Assembly: GCA_037962975.1 (NCBI GenBank)
Contig: CM075675.1
Location: 42,764,501-42,828,500 of the forward strand
From: Clitoria ternatea
Lineage: Eukaryota; Streptophyta; Magnoliopsida; Fabales; Fabaceae
Direction: 5' to 3'
DNA length: 64,000 bases
Shown here: one piece after another, positions 34,541 through 47,206 of the stretch
How positions within the stretch are numbered: position 1 is the first letter of the stretch
How the letters are laid out: each line of letters begins with the position of its first letter
Program-made: the position numbers and the translations under genes
The notes under the pieces: generated by a model
The model's input: the letters and a program-made list of their open reading frames with translations, nothing else
Database searches by the model: none
What the model was told of the DNA's origin: nothing

Positions 34541-35904
34541 CAATTGGAAACTAATCCTTACTATTTTTTTAAGTTATTGGTAAGTTATAATTATCATTCT
34601 TATTCTATTTATTGTCAAAATTAGTATTGTTATCATTATTATTAGTTTTATTATTATTATACATTGTTAACATATAAATTATGCGTAATTACATAAAGGA
34701 TATATATATTATTTTACTCTTTATGAAAGAATATATATATATATATATGATAGATATATTTCTAAAAAAATTAATAAACGAATATCTTACAAGGATTAAA
34801 TGATATGATGAGACTGGAAACACATAAGATACCCAGGGATCTAATGATAAGAATAATGCATTTCGCATCATGAAAATATGTTTTGAAGAAGAAAAACTAG
34901 AGCATACACCTGGTACGCTGGAGGACATTCACGTTCGATCTCAGTAGAAGAATCTTGGGAGTACAACTGGAACGGCAACCCAATGGCATCAGAGTTGCGC
35001 CTGATAGCCGGGTGAGACGATGCAATTCTAGTGTACTTCGACTAAATGACGGGATGTATCTATGATCGTGAAGAGCCAAGTCCCAAGATGAAATGATATA
35101 TATAATAATGAGAACCTGTGAGTTCATTCGTACCATATGATAAAAGAAAGGGGACTTGGTGAGCTCCGATCGCTCTAGAATGGAAACGTTGTGCCCAAGA
35201 AATAACTTGAGCAGGATGGAATCCAAAGTATGAAAGGATGATGATGGATTGATTTATTGGGCCCACATGCATCATGAGACCTAACCAAAGATAAATCTCA
35301 ATAAAATCCGAACTCATGCATTTCATCACAGCATATTTGAATGTTATAATTGTGAATATGTTATATGTACGATTTATTTCACGGTAATATGCTTGATTGT
35401 TATAATTGTGAACATGCTAAATATACGATTATATGATGACAACATGCTTGATTGTGAATATGCTAAATGTATGATATATGTGACATTGTATGTTAACTGG
35501 ATTATGTCCGCATCGGATGAACCAATCAGGGTCTTGGGTTATACTCACCCTTACTGTTGAACATTTTTCAGAGGAATTAGAAACTCAAGAACCTGAGTGT
35601 GAAGATCAGCAATACGCTGAACCCATTGAGAACAATCATTAAGGATAGGATATTTGTTATTAATAATCAGACACCGGATGACTGTATAATATTTAAGGGT
35701 GCCTGCGTGCCCCATTCTGTTAAGAGTACAATTACTTACAGTTTGTGAATGACTATGTGATATATACAATAGTACTTCCGCTGATCTGCCACGTATTTAT
35801 TTTAAAAAAAATATTCACTTTTTCTAAAAACTGTTAACACTCTCAGTTAAATAAGATGAACCTACAGAAGGATTTGTCTTATCTAACCGAGGGTGTTACA
35901 AAGG

Positions 35905-35916
35905 TGGTATCAGAGC
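35905..35916 (+). other. Primer-binding site (initiator tRNA-Met type)
   Basis: TGGTATCAGAGC lies four bases after the 5' LTR end. It is the standard plant retrotransposon sequence complementary to the 3' end of initiator tRNA-Met, and would prime minus-strand DNA synthesis. Confidence 0.93.
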
Positions 35917-36081
35917 ATAGTCGATTCATTAAACTTGTGGAGTGGACCATTAGGTTTCCACGTACTCTGATAGAAATATTGAACAGTCCATAACACTCCT
36001 AAGACTAAATATCCTATGTGGAATACTCCACATAACGCATACCCTGAATCTATTTGTTGATATTCTTTCAGCAAATTCCTA

Positions 36082-39000
36082 ATGGCACGCCAAAATAACA
36101 ATCACGTGATGGAGAATCTTCTTACCAGAATTGTGGAGGTAATAGAACGACAAGAGTTACCTCATGCTTCTGCCAGACAAGGATTAGCTGATTTTCAAAG
36201 AAACAATCCTACGCAGTTCAAAGGAGGCTTCAATCCAGAAGGAGCACAACTATGGATTGAACACCTTGAAAAGATTTTTGCCGCTATGTGATGTTCTGAT
36301 GAGGATTGTGTAACCTTTGCTGTCTTCATGCTGGTTGGAGAAGCAGAACACTGGTGGACTCATGCTAGAATCAGACTAGCAACTGATGGGCATATTATTA
36401 CTTGGGGACGATTTAGGACGGAGTTTCTTGCCAAATACTTCCCCGAAGACATAAGGAGGCAAAAGGAGCAGGAATTCTTTAATCTGAAACAAGGCAATAT
36501 GACTGTTGGGGAGTACGCAGCTAAGTTTGATGAACTGGCAAAATGTTGTCCCTACTACACTCACATGGGAGAAGCATCAAGATGTGTAAAGTTCGAGGCA
36601 GGGCTACGACATGAGATTCGTCAAGCCATATGTTGTCAACAAATTACACAATTCACTACTTTGGTTGACAGATGCCGCATCTTCGAAAATACCTCTAATC
36701 TTCGACGACCTGGAACGTCCAGTCATGGCCCTGAGCGACGGATGCCAGACCAATAACAAAGAAGGGATTTTCGAGGAGATCGACCATATTCCCGACCACC
36801 TTACTCAGCCAACCGAAATCCTTCAAAAGATCAAGGGAACAATCGGAACCTGAAGTGTTATATTTGCGGAGGACCCCATATAGCAGTAAATTATAGAGCC
36901 TGCACAATTTGTGGACGGACTGGACATCGTGATACTGACTGTTGGTTTAAAAATACTAACAACCAGCAACAGATGACTCAAAGACAGGTAGTGCGACCAA
37001 CAGGCCAAGGGAATAGGGGACCTGCTACAAATACCCCTGCAAATAATGCCCCAAGAGTACAGAATGTTCCCCGCAACAACAACTTCAGACAAAACAATAA
37101 TCTAGGAAGGCCCAGAAACAACTCAACTGAAAGACCAGGGGGAAATGCCAGAGTTTTTACCATGAATGGTGCAGAGGTATCACAAGAGAACGATCTTGTG
37201 CAAGGTACATGCTTTATGGGAAGTACTCTATTAAATGTATTATATGATTCTGGAGCCACTCATTCTTTCATATCTGAGAATTGTGTAAAACATTTAAAGC
37301 TTCCTACAACCTCTCTGCCCTATCAAATGATTGTCACAACTGCCGCCAATAAGCCCATTTGCTCTACATGCATATGTCTAGAATGTCCTCTCAACATCGA
37401 AGGGAAAGCTTATCAAGTAGATCTGATATGTTTACCTTTGATTGATCTAGACATTGTTCTAGGGATGAATTGGCTTGCTGCCAATCATATTCTGATTGAC
37501 TGTCATAATAGATCCATCTCTCACGGGTCTACTACATCTAAACGTGATCAAGTCACTGATTCTTGCCTTGTTAGCTCAGAAAGAGTAATCTCAAAAGAAG
37601 TCCAACTATACATGATCCTTACTGAAACTGAAAGTAAGGCCACTTCTCAACTTGAACAGATTCCTGTTGTTCAAGAATTTCCAGAAGTATTTCCTGAGGA
37701 CATACGAGAGCTACCTCCAGAGCGAGAAGTCGAATTCAGCATTGATATTATACCGGGCGTGGGACCAATCTCTATTGCTCCTTATTGGATGTCACCCAAG
37801 GAACTCAGTGAACTCAAAGAGCAATTAGAAGAACTTCTAGAGAAAGGAATGATTAGACCCAGTGTCTCACCTTGGGGAGCACCAGTTCTTCTAGTCAAAA
37901 AGAAGGATGGCAGTATACGGTTATGTGTTGACTATCGTCAGTTGAATAAAGCTACGATCAAGAACCGATACCCTCTTCCAAGAATTGATGATTTGATGGA
38001 CCAATTACAAGGAGCCACTATCTTCTCGAAGATTGATCTGCGATCAGGCTATCATCAAATCAGAGTAAAGAAAGACGATGTACCCAAAACGACATTCAGA
38101 ACACGATATGGGCACTATGAGTATCTTGTTATGCCCTTTGGAGTTACAAATGCACCTGCAGTCTTTATGGGATACATGAATCGAATCTTCCATGAGTACT
38201 TGGACAAATTCGTGGTTGTATTCATTGACGATATTCTCGTCTACTCCAAGAGTCATGAGGAACACGAGGAGCATCTTCGAATTGTTCTAAACACTTTACG
38301 TGCAAGGCAATTGTACGCCAAGTTTTCAAAATGTGAATTCTGGTTGACAGAAGTGAAATTCTTAGGACATGTCATCTCTAAGGAAGGAATTGCTGTGGAT
38401 CCTACAAAGGTAGAAACTGTATTAAATTGGGAACAACCCAAGAATGTGACGGAAATCTGCAGTTTCCTTGCACTGGCTGGATATTATCGTCGATTCATCA
38501 AGAATTTCTCTCGAATTGCAGCACCTTTAACTAAGCTGACTCATAAAGATCAACCATTCGAATGGACTAACAAATGCGAAAGCAGTTTTACGGAGTTACG
38601 CCAACGACTCACTAGTGCACCTGTCTTAATTTTGCCAGATCCTGCCAAGCCATATGAAGTGTACTGTGATGCGTTAAAACAAGGACTAGGATGTGTCCTA
38701 ATGCAAGAAAGAAAGGTTGTTGCTTATGCTTCAAGACAGCTAAGAACCCATGAAGTTAATTATCCCACACATGACTTAGAATTAGCTGCTGTTGTGTTTG
38801 CCTTAAAAATTTGGAGACACTACTTGTATGGTACATACTTCGAAGTCTTCAGTGATCACAAGAGCTTGAAGTATCTATTCGACCAGAAGGAGTTGAATAT
38901 GCGACAACGTAGGTGGATGGAATTTATCAAAGATTATGATTTCGAACTCCGATATCATCCTAGAAAAGCTAATGTTGTGGCTGATGCACTCAGTAGAAAG

Positions 39001-40554
39001 GCCCTACGTCTATCATATATGATGACAAAGGAGTTAGAACTGATTGAACAATTTCGCGATTTGAACCTAGCAGTAACACCAAAAAGGGGAAGCCTTATGG
39101 TTGGAATGCTAAGGATTTCCAATGATTTCTTGGAACAAATCAAAGAAGCTCAAGCCAATGACCAGGAATTACAAGATCTAGCAGAAAAGACAAAAGAAGG
39201 AGTATCAGAGTTTAGCAAAGATGAACATGGAGTGATCAAGTATCAACAGAGACTCTGTATTCCAGTCAACGCAGATCTTAAGAGATCTATCCTGGATGAA
39301 GCACACAAAAGTAAGTACAGTATCCACCCAGGATCAACCAAGATGTACCAGGACTTGAAGAAATTATTCTGGTGGCAAAGAATGAAAAGGGATATCGCTG
39401 AGTACGTAACAGCTTGCCTGATGTGTCAGAAGGTAAAGGCGGAACAACAACGACCAAGTGGGACCCTTCATCCTTTGGATATTCCAGAATGGAAATAGGA
39501 TGAGATTGCTATGGACTTCGTGAGTGGATTTCCCAGAACATCAGCTGGATATGATGCTATTTGGGTAATCGTAGATCGATTAACAAAGACCGCTCACTTC
39601 ATTCCTGTCAATATGAAGTATTCCCTAGAGAAACTCACCCAGATCTATATCAAGGAAATCGTACGATTACATGGAACTCCCACTACGATTGTGTCCGATC
39701 GAGATCCTCATTTCACATCACAGTTTTGGAAGAGCCTGCAACAAGCTCTAGGAACTCGTCTGAAGTTAAGTTCCGCATATCATCCACAGACAGACGGACA
39801 ATCGGAAAGGACGATCAAGACTCTTGAAGATCTGTTACGTCTTTGTGTCCTAGAACATGGAGGAAGTTGGCAAGAATACCTTCCACTTATTGAGTTCACT
39901 TACAACAACAGCTATCATGCAAGCATCGGAATGGCCCCTTATGAAGCTTTGTATGGAAGAAAATGCCGTACACCTTTATGTTGGTATGAAACTGGTGAGA
40001 AAACAATAATTGGACCAGAGATTGTTCAGAAGACAACAGAACAAGTTCAGAGGATTCAAATGGCAATGAAGGCTTCGCAAGATAGACAAAAGAGTTACTA
40101 TGACAAACGTCAGAAGCCATTAGAATTTGAAGAAGGTGACCATGTATTTCTCAAAGTTACCCCTACCACTGGAGTAGGAAGAGCTTTAAAGGCCAAGAAG
40201 TTAAGCCCCAGATACGTAGGACCCTATCAAATTCTACAAAAGATAGGAACTCATGCGTACCGCATTGCTCTGCCACCCGAGCTGACAAACCTTCACAATG
40301 TCTTTCATGTCTCTCAACTCCGCAAATATGTACCAAGCCCTGATCATGTTCTAAGTCCCGATCAATTTGTTCTGAAAGAAAATCTTACCTTTGAAGCATC
40401 GCCGGTTAAGATTGCTGACCGACGTCTCAAACAGCTAAGAGGCAAAGAAATCCCTTTGGTCAAGGTAGTTTGGAGTCAGACAGATGATGGGGATGCTACT
40501 TGGGAAATTGAGGAGAAGATGAGAGAATTGTACCCTCAATTATTCCAACTTTAA
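36082..40554 (+). pseudogene. gag-pol of the Tekay element with three nonsense codons
   Basis: One continuous reading frame apart from TGA at 36289-36291, TAA at 36754-36756 and TAG at 39496-39498. Gag: LVGEAEHWW (about 36331), then zinc knuckle CTICGRTGHRDTDC (about 36902-36943) after a degenerate first knuckle. Protease: LYDSGATHSFIS (about 37237). RT: MPFGVTNAP and the catalytic FIDDILVYSKS (about 38222). RNase H: YEVYCDAL (about 38655) and HDLELAAVVFAL. Integrase: zinc finger with CLMCQK (about 39416), then D in IAMDFV, D in IVSDRDPHF and E in QSERT. The tail ADRRLKQLRGKEIPLVKVVW with TWEIEEKM is the Tekay-type chromodomain. All three stops fit C-to-T or G-to-A change. Confidence 0.92.
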
Positions 40555-40573
40555 ATTTCGGGACAAAATTTCT

Positions 40574-40588
40574 AAAAGGAGGGGAGAA
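40574..40588 (+). other. Polypurine tract of the Tekay element
   Basis: AAAAGGAGGGGAGAA immediately precedes the 3' LTR TG at 40589. It would prime plus-strand synthesis. Confidence 0.9.
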
Positions 40589-43500
40589 TGTAACATCCCT
40601 GTTTTTAGAAGCAATTTTTACCCTTGTAAATTTTAATTATGGAGAGTTTGTAAGCAAGAATAAGTCAATATATACCCTGTTGATGGTCTGTAGTACCTCA
40701 AAAATGTCATTTTTACTCATAATAATAGAATTTATATGGAATATTAGTGAAATTATGCAGAAACCGAGCGAAAAGGGCTCTGTTCCGAGTAACAGAGAAG
40801 AATTCCGAGTGAATGGTCAGAAAATCCGAGTAAAGGAGAAAAATCCGAGTGAAAACATCATAGAAAGGCTCGGTTCTGAGTTGAATGCTTCTTTTTCTGA
40901 ACGAGACTACACTAATTGGAGTATTCCGAGTGAAAGAATGTATAAATACTCATGTTTATGTTGATTTGATGCTTCTTACCGAGTGGAACGTGTTATGGAA
41001 GTATTTCGAATGGTTTCGTAAGTGTATGATTAGTAAACCGAGTGGAAGAAAATGGAAGGAGCTATTCCGAGAGAAATATAGAGAGGCTGAACCATTTCCG
41101 AGTAAGTCTATAGGTATGACTCCTCTTCTGAGTGAGGTATCTTCTGAGTAAGTTCGAGTGAAGAGAATCCGAATGAGGCAAGAAGTATTCCGAGCAAAGA
41201 TTAGCTGATTCGCTCAAGCGAATCGGGTTTCGCTCAAGCGATCCGATGTCTTCTATGTCACATCGGATGGCTGAAGTAAGAAAAGATTTGCTTACTTACA
41301 CCACACTGAATGAGCATATGTGCACACCGGATGGCTACTGGATCCGTCCTTACATTAGGAGTTCACACCGGACAGTTCTGAGCCGGTGTTCATCACAACA
41401 CCGCCCTCTTTCCACAGACGGTGTCCTTAACTCCTTCACACACACCGTCCTTCCCTACTTCACACTCAACATCGCCTTCTTGCATGGACGTTGTCCCTCA
41501 AATCACTACACACCCCCTGTCACTACACACCGCCCATAACTACACTCTGCCTCACATTTCACTCCGCCCTCACTCAATACAGCCTCATCTAATACCGCCC
41601 TCACATTGTACTCCGCCCTCACACTGCACTCCGCCCTCACAAACCCAATACCGCCCTCATGTATGCAATACCGATCTCTTCAAATCCTCCAAACACCTTT
41701 TTAATTCCACTTCAGATAGTGGTCAGCCCACTTAATCATATAAAACCAAGAATGATTGGCACAACGAACCAATCAAAGGAGAAAGTTACCTCCATTACAA
41801 TAACTTTATATATTTTATTCCCATCAAATGCAAAGCTGACTGTGAAAGGAGTCAAAAGGCTCCATTATTCTACCTAATTCCCCAACCGATGTTTCCACTT
41901 AGTTTCCCACTAACTCTCATTATTTAGCCCAGTACTATGTCTCTAAGAACACACACATACACGAAACATAACCACAGACATACTTCTGATATTCTTTCCT
42001 CTTCCTGCAAGCTCTCTCTCTCAATTTCTTTCCTCTCTCACTCGGATTTGAAGCAGGACAGTGAGGGGAACCTCTTTCTTTACATCTAGAAACTTCATTG
42101 AGGTAAGGGGGTATATTCTTGGGGTCTCTGTGGGAAAACCGAGTGGAGGACAGATTCAGTGTTATGTGAATTAAATGCTTTAATTATATACATATATGTA
42201 TTTGTTACTAAATGCTTATAATCAGTTTAGAGTTGTTTGAATAAATGTTATGGTTATCGTTTTATATTTGAATATATGTGTAACTAAATTGATAAAAATA
42301 TATGCTGGTTGTTGGACTGTGAAGATATTAAGAACCTGGGTGTTTATGTGAATTCCAGCAAGGATTTATAAAATAGAAGTCGGATTCAGTGAGTAATAAG
42401 CTCGGATTTTATGAAAAACCGACCTGAGCATTCGGATAGAACAATTTACTCAGAAAATTCATTATTTTCACTCAGAAAGTTACTTTCACCCTAATTTTAC
42501 TTGGTATTTTATTTTATTTCACTCAGAAAAATGTTTCATCATTATGTTTCACTCGGAAGACACTTCTGAGACTGATTGTACTCGAAAAACATCCTATTTC
42601 TCTTGGACAGCTTAGCTTCATTCATGAAACCCTCTCCCAGTGATTTACCTCGGTAAACAACCTTATTTTACTCAGAGAATATTTCCTTATTCATTTTCAC
42701 TCGGACAACACTTTCTTAGTTTCAATTTACTCGGAAAACAATTTATTTTTACTCAGCAAACAGATATTTTCACTAAAAGAACTCCCTTCAGTTTGATGTA
42801 ACTCAGCATATAAATTTAATTCACCCAGAAGACCTTTCCCAACCTGATTCCACTCGGAATCAGGATTATATTACTCGGAAATATACTTTATTTCACTTAG
42901 AGACTCATTTTCACTCGGATTTACAAACAATGCTACTCAGGAAACCATTTTCCTACTGACTTCACACGGATTTATATTTTAATTCACTCAGAAATTTGTT
43001 TCACTCAGAATTCAAGATATTTAGTTTAGAAAATTATTTTTCAGCTTCTGTTTCACTCGGATTACTTGTTAATTTCAGTCAGAAAACTCTGCTCAGTTTA
43101 TTTCATTCGGATTCATAGCTATCTTATGCGGAAAACTTATTTTTCACTCGGATTCAAGCTGTTCCAGTCGGAAAACAGCATTCCACTTCATTTCACTCGG
43201 ATCCAAACTTATTTCAGTCGGAAAACAGCTTTCCAGTGTCATTTCACTCGGATTTTTAGTCAGATCGCTTGGAGAACCCTTCTTTGTATGATTCCACTTG
43301 GAATCATACTTATTTCACTCGGATTCACCCCTGTTCCACTCGGAAAACTCTGTTTTTAGTGTTTTTCACTTGAATTTTCAATTGGAAACTAATCCTTACT
43401 ATTTTTTTAAGTTATTGGTAAGTTATAATTATCATTCTTATTCTATTTATTGTCAAAATTAGTATTGTTATCATTATTATTAGTTTTATTATTATTATAC

Positions 43501-44736
43501 ATTGTTAACATATAAATTATGCGTAATTACATAAAGGATATATATATTATTTTACTCTTTATGAAAGAATATATATATATATGATAGATATATTTCTAAA
43601 AAAATTAATAAACGAATATCTTACAAGGATTAAATGATATGATGAGACTGGAAACACATAAGATACCCAGGGATCTAATGATAAGAATAATGCATTTCGC
43701 ATCATGAAAATATATTTTGAAGAAGAAAAACTAGAGCATACACCTGGTACGCTGGAGGACATTCACGTTCGATCTCAGTAGAAGAATCTTGGGAGTACAA
43801 CTGGAACGACAACCCAATGGCATCAGAGTCGCGCCTGATAGCCGGGTGAGACGATGCAATTCTAGTGTACTTCGACTAAATGACGGGATGTATCTATGAT
43901 CGTGAAGAGCCAAGTCCTAAGATGAAATGATATATATAATAATGAGAACCTGTGAGTTCATTCGTACCATATGATAAAAGAAAGGGGACTTGGTGAGCTC
44001 CGATCGCTCTAGAATGGAAACGTTGTGCCCAAGAAATAACTTGAGCAGGATGGAATCCAAAGTATGAAAGGATGATGATGGATTGATTTATTGGGCCCAC
44101 ATGCATCATGAGACCTAACCAAAGATAAATCTCAATAAAATCCGAACTCATGCATTTCATCACAGTATATTTGAATGTTATAATTATGAATATGTTATAT
44201 GTACGATTTATTTCACGGTAATATGCTTGATTGTTATAATTGTGAACATGCTAAATATACGATTATATGATGACAACATGCTTGATTATGAATATGCTAA
44301 ATGTATGATCTATGTGACATTGTATGTTAACTGGATTATGTCCGCATCGGATGAACCAATCAGGGTCTTGGGTTATACTCACCCTTACTGTTGAACATTT
44401 TTCAGAGGAATTAGAAACTCAAGAACCTGAGTGTGAAGATCAGCAATACGCTGAACCCATTGAGAACAATCATTAAGGATAGGATATTTGTTATTAATAA
44501 TCAGACACCGGATGACTGTATAATATTTAAGGGTGCCTGCGTGCCCCATTCTGTTAAGAGTACAATTACTTACAGTTTGTGAATGACTATGTGATATATA
44601 CAATAGTACTTCCGCTGATCTGCCACGTATTTATTTTTAAAAAAAAATATTCACTTTTTCTGAAAACTGTTAACACTCTCAGTTTAATAAGATGAACCTA
44701 CAGAAGGATTTGTCTTATCTAACCGAGGGTGTTACA
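40589..44736 (+). repeat. 3' LTR of the Tekay element (4.15 kb)
   Basis: Collinear with the 5' LTR throughout, including both CCGAGTGA clusters, the CCGCCCTCA array and the donor- and acceptor-like sites. Hand comparison finds about 40 substitutions plus a few one- to four-base indels in AT or A runs. Confidence 0.94.
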
Positions 44737-45273
44737 GTGGGGGTCTTGACGGTGGCGATTGTAGTGGTAACGTAATTGTTATGTTTGAATGCATTGTGGT
44801 AATGTAACTTTATGTTAGGTGACAATGAATAATGATTGTGAGAATTTTATATATATATATATATATACACATACATACATATATATATATACATTGATGT
44901 GTTATGTAGAACTGGATAGGTGATTGTAGTTACTAGATTGAAATCCGATTTAATAACTGTCATTTAACATATAATATGCTCACCCATAAGTTATGGTTAT
45001 TTTTCAATGGATCTGGATCGAGGCGGGAATAGTTAGGATTCATCAAGCCTGAGATGGAAATGTGATAGCACTTGATGTCTATGCATATGCTATGTATAGT
45101 TGTATAGCTTTTGGTACCGTATAGTCATCAAGTCAGTTTCCACACGTCACAAATTATGTATTTTAGGTGGTATCAAAGTTTGGTGGTGTTTTGAGATCAT
45201 TTGGAGAAGTTAAGGCATGCGGAAGTTGGTCGGAATGCCAAATTATGCATAATTTTCTACATTTTGGTATGGC

Positions 45274-45419
45274 TAATCGATTAATTAATTGATTAGGACC
45301 ATTTTGAATGGGTAGTAATCGATCAGCTAATCAATTAGGACCATCCTAGATGGGTGGTAATCGATTAGCTGGTCTGTCTAATCGATTAAGGTCGTTCTGT
45401 TGTCTGGGTAATCAATTAC
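45274..45419. repeat. Cluster of TAATCGATTA palindromes
   Basis: Six copies or near copies of the palindrome TAATCGATTA (including TAATCAATTA and TAATCGATCA) occur within about 145 bp. Some are embedded in a repeated GGACCAT...GGGT(A/G)GTAATCGAT frame. Confidence 0.75.
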
Positions 45420-46553
45420 CATGCTCTTAGGACCTCCAAATAAGTTGAAAACACATTATAACTCCACCTAGCTTACACCTAGGCTGCTTTAAGCCTATTT
45501 GGTCGATATTTGGGACTTCAAGACGACCAAAATAGGTTCACAATTAACCAAAACAATTTCCTTTATATTTTTATTTAATTGAACATTAGATACTCACACG
45601 AATTTTAAACAAGAACTCAATCAGGTTGAAAATAAAATACTTGCCTATAAACATAATCGCATATGATGATTTTTTTCAAACTCTAATACCTATTAAGCGT
45701 TATGAAGCCAGGTATTGATTATGTCCCTCAATGAATAATTTACATGTGTATTTAAAAATTAAAATATATTAAAATTAATTTATCAATATGCATCATCATT
45801 ATTATCATTAATATATTATTATTTATTTTACATATAAAAGTTCTTTCAATAAAAGTGACACATGCATTTCCTCCTTTTTTTTTATTTTAAATGATTTTTA
45901 TTCATTACCCAAAATTTACACTCATCAACCTGCCTTTTAATTAGATCATTATTACATTGTTTTAATCACATACTCATATGGTTTTAAATCTAAAAGTAAT
46001 AATTGGGTGTTTTAATCATATGGAAATGTTTATTTTTATAATAATCATATTTATCAATTGATAAAGTAAAAATTATTTAAAATTCTTTATGTAACTAAAA
46101 TTTTAATTTAGAATTAGAAGAGATAAAACATTTGATATGAAATTGTTTGAAATTTATTTTTATTTAAATTATACTTTTTATTTTGATTTATAAGTTAATA
46201 AAATGACTAATATTTTCATATACATAATAATAATTATTTTAGATTGATATATCTATCATATTCGAATTCAAACTAGATGGGAATGTAAAACTACTATATA
46301 AATCATAAAACTCTCAGCTAAAATTTAATAAAATTGAAAAAAAAAGATTATTTTATAACTATATTATACAAAATAATTATTTTAATAAATAAGACAAATT
46401 TATTTAATATTATATAATTTTTTGTGAGAATATGATATATTTTTAAATGATTAATTTTTGTAACTATATTAATATACAGAGTTAACAAACAATACAACAA
46501 AAACAAAATACTCTTTCAACGTAAAGAGTAAAAAACAAATAATATATCATATC

Positions 46554-46559
46554 CACGTG
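46554..46559. promoter_or_regulatory. G-box upstream of PPH
   Basis: CACGTG (in TCCACGTGGT) lies about 650 bp before the end of the 5'UTR exon. Published work places PPH under G-box-binding bZIP and PIF factors during senescence. Linking that to this copy is inference from one hexamer. Confidence 0.35.
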
Positions 46560-47206
46560 GTTACATACTTACCCATTGAACACCAACAAATGTAATACAT
46601 GGTTCCTTTTGTCAATCAACTACTCAATATACTCTGACACACAGACAGCAACAGAATAGGAATAGGAGTGTCTGTTACCTAATCTATTTAAGTTTAATTT
46701 GTTGGGTGTTTTTAACCTAAAGATTAGGATAATTTTTAAGTTTTTTTAATTAAATAGATCAAGACTTTTTTAAAAACATTTAAACTTATTAAATATTTTT
46801 ATATTCTCATATATAATTTTATAAAAAATATAATTGATAATATATTATAATTTGTAAATACGTTATATATCCCGTTTAAGATTCCTTATAAACCAATCAT
46901 GGAAGATTCTTTTTCTGCTATAATGATTCCCCAATGAGTCCTCTTGGTTTATAATTTATTTTCCTGTTTCTATTTATATTTTATTTGGTAAAAGAAGTCC
47001 TAAGGGAAGAAGAACCTTCCCTAATTTATTTATATTTTATTTTCCTGTTTCTTGGTTCATAAAGGAAGAAGAATCTTCCAAGTTCCAAGCAATTAGACAC
47101 ATCTATCTCTGAACATCTTGTCCTGAACACCGAAAAACCTGCATAACATAATATAATAGGATCTTGGGAAGCAGCCGATTTTCATGCTTCTTTCATTAAA
47201 TTAAAG

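Larger units (their letters stand above)
31752..35900 (+). repeat. 5' LTR of the Tekay element (4.15 kb)
   Basis: The LTR holds, in order: a forward CCGAGTGA cluster (31924-32365), hairpins around 32372-32431, a CCGCCCTCA-type array (about 32560-32830), TATA-like CTTTATATATTTTATTCC (about 32969), a CT-rich leader (about 33170), donor-like TGAGGTAAGGGGG (about 33263) and a reverse CACTCGGA cluster (33590-34540). Then come AT-rich DNA and ACTCACCCTTACTG followed by acceptor-like TTTTTCAG (about 35570). Short open frames within it are not genes. Confidence 0.93.
31752..44736 (+). mobile_element. Tekay-like chromovirus (Ty3/Gypsy), complete and recent
   Basis: A 12,985-bp element with a perfect 5-bp target duplication GTGGG (31747-31751 and 44737-44741). 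LTRs are 4149 and 4148 bp and start TGTAACATCCC and end GGGTGTTACA. A primer site for initiator tRNA-Met, a single gag-pol frame, a C-terminal chromodomain-like tail and a polypurine tract are all present. Long LTRs, the iMet site and the chromodomain tail point to the Tekay (Del) clade. By hand the LTRs differ at about 40 of 4150 positions (about 1%), so the insertion is recent. It landed in a GTG-rich repeat island. Three nonsense codons in gag-pol make this copy non-autonomous. Confidence 0.94.
44737..47100. other. Right part of GTG island, LTR/PBS relic, AT-rich DNA
   Basis: 44737-44840 continues the GTG-rich island split by the Tekay element, followed by (TA)n near 44851-44891. About 44980-45200 looks like a decayed LTR end plus primer site: GCTCACCCATAAGTTATGG recalls the Tekay CACTCACCCTTACTG block, and AGGTGGTATCAAAG resembles a damaged TGGTATCAGAG. 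A cluster of TAATCGATTA palindromes follows. From 45430 to 46880 the DNA is AT-rich with nothing recognisable. Around 46955-47070 a TTTATATTTTATT...GGAAGAAGAA segment is locally duplicated upstream of PPH. Confidence 0.5.

Noticed and set aside
44980..45200. A second complete Tekay element
   Set aside because: Only a decayed LTR-end-like block and a damaged primer site are visible, with no gag-pol.
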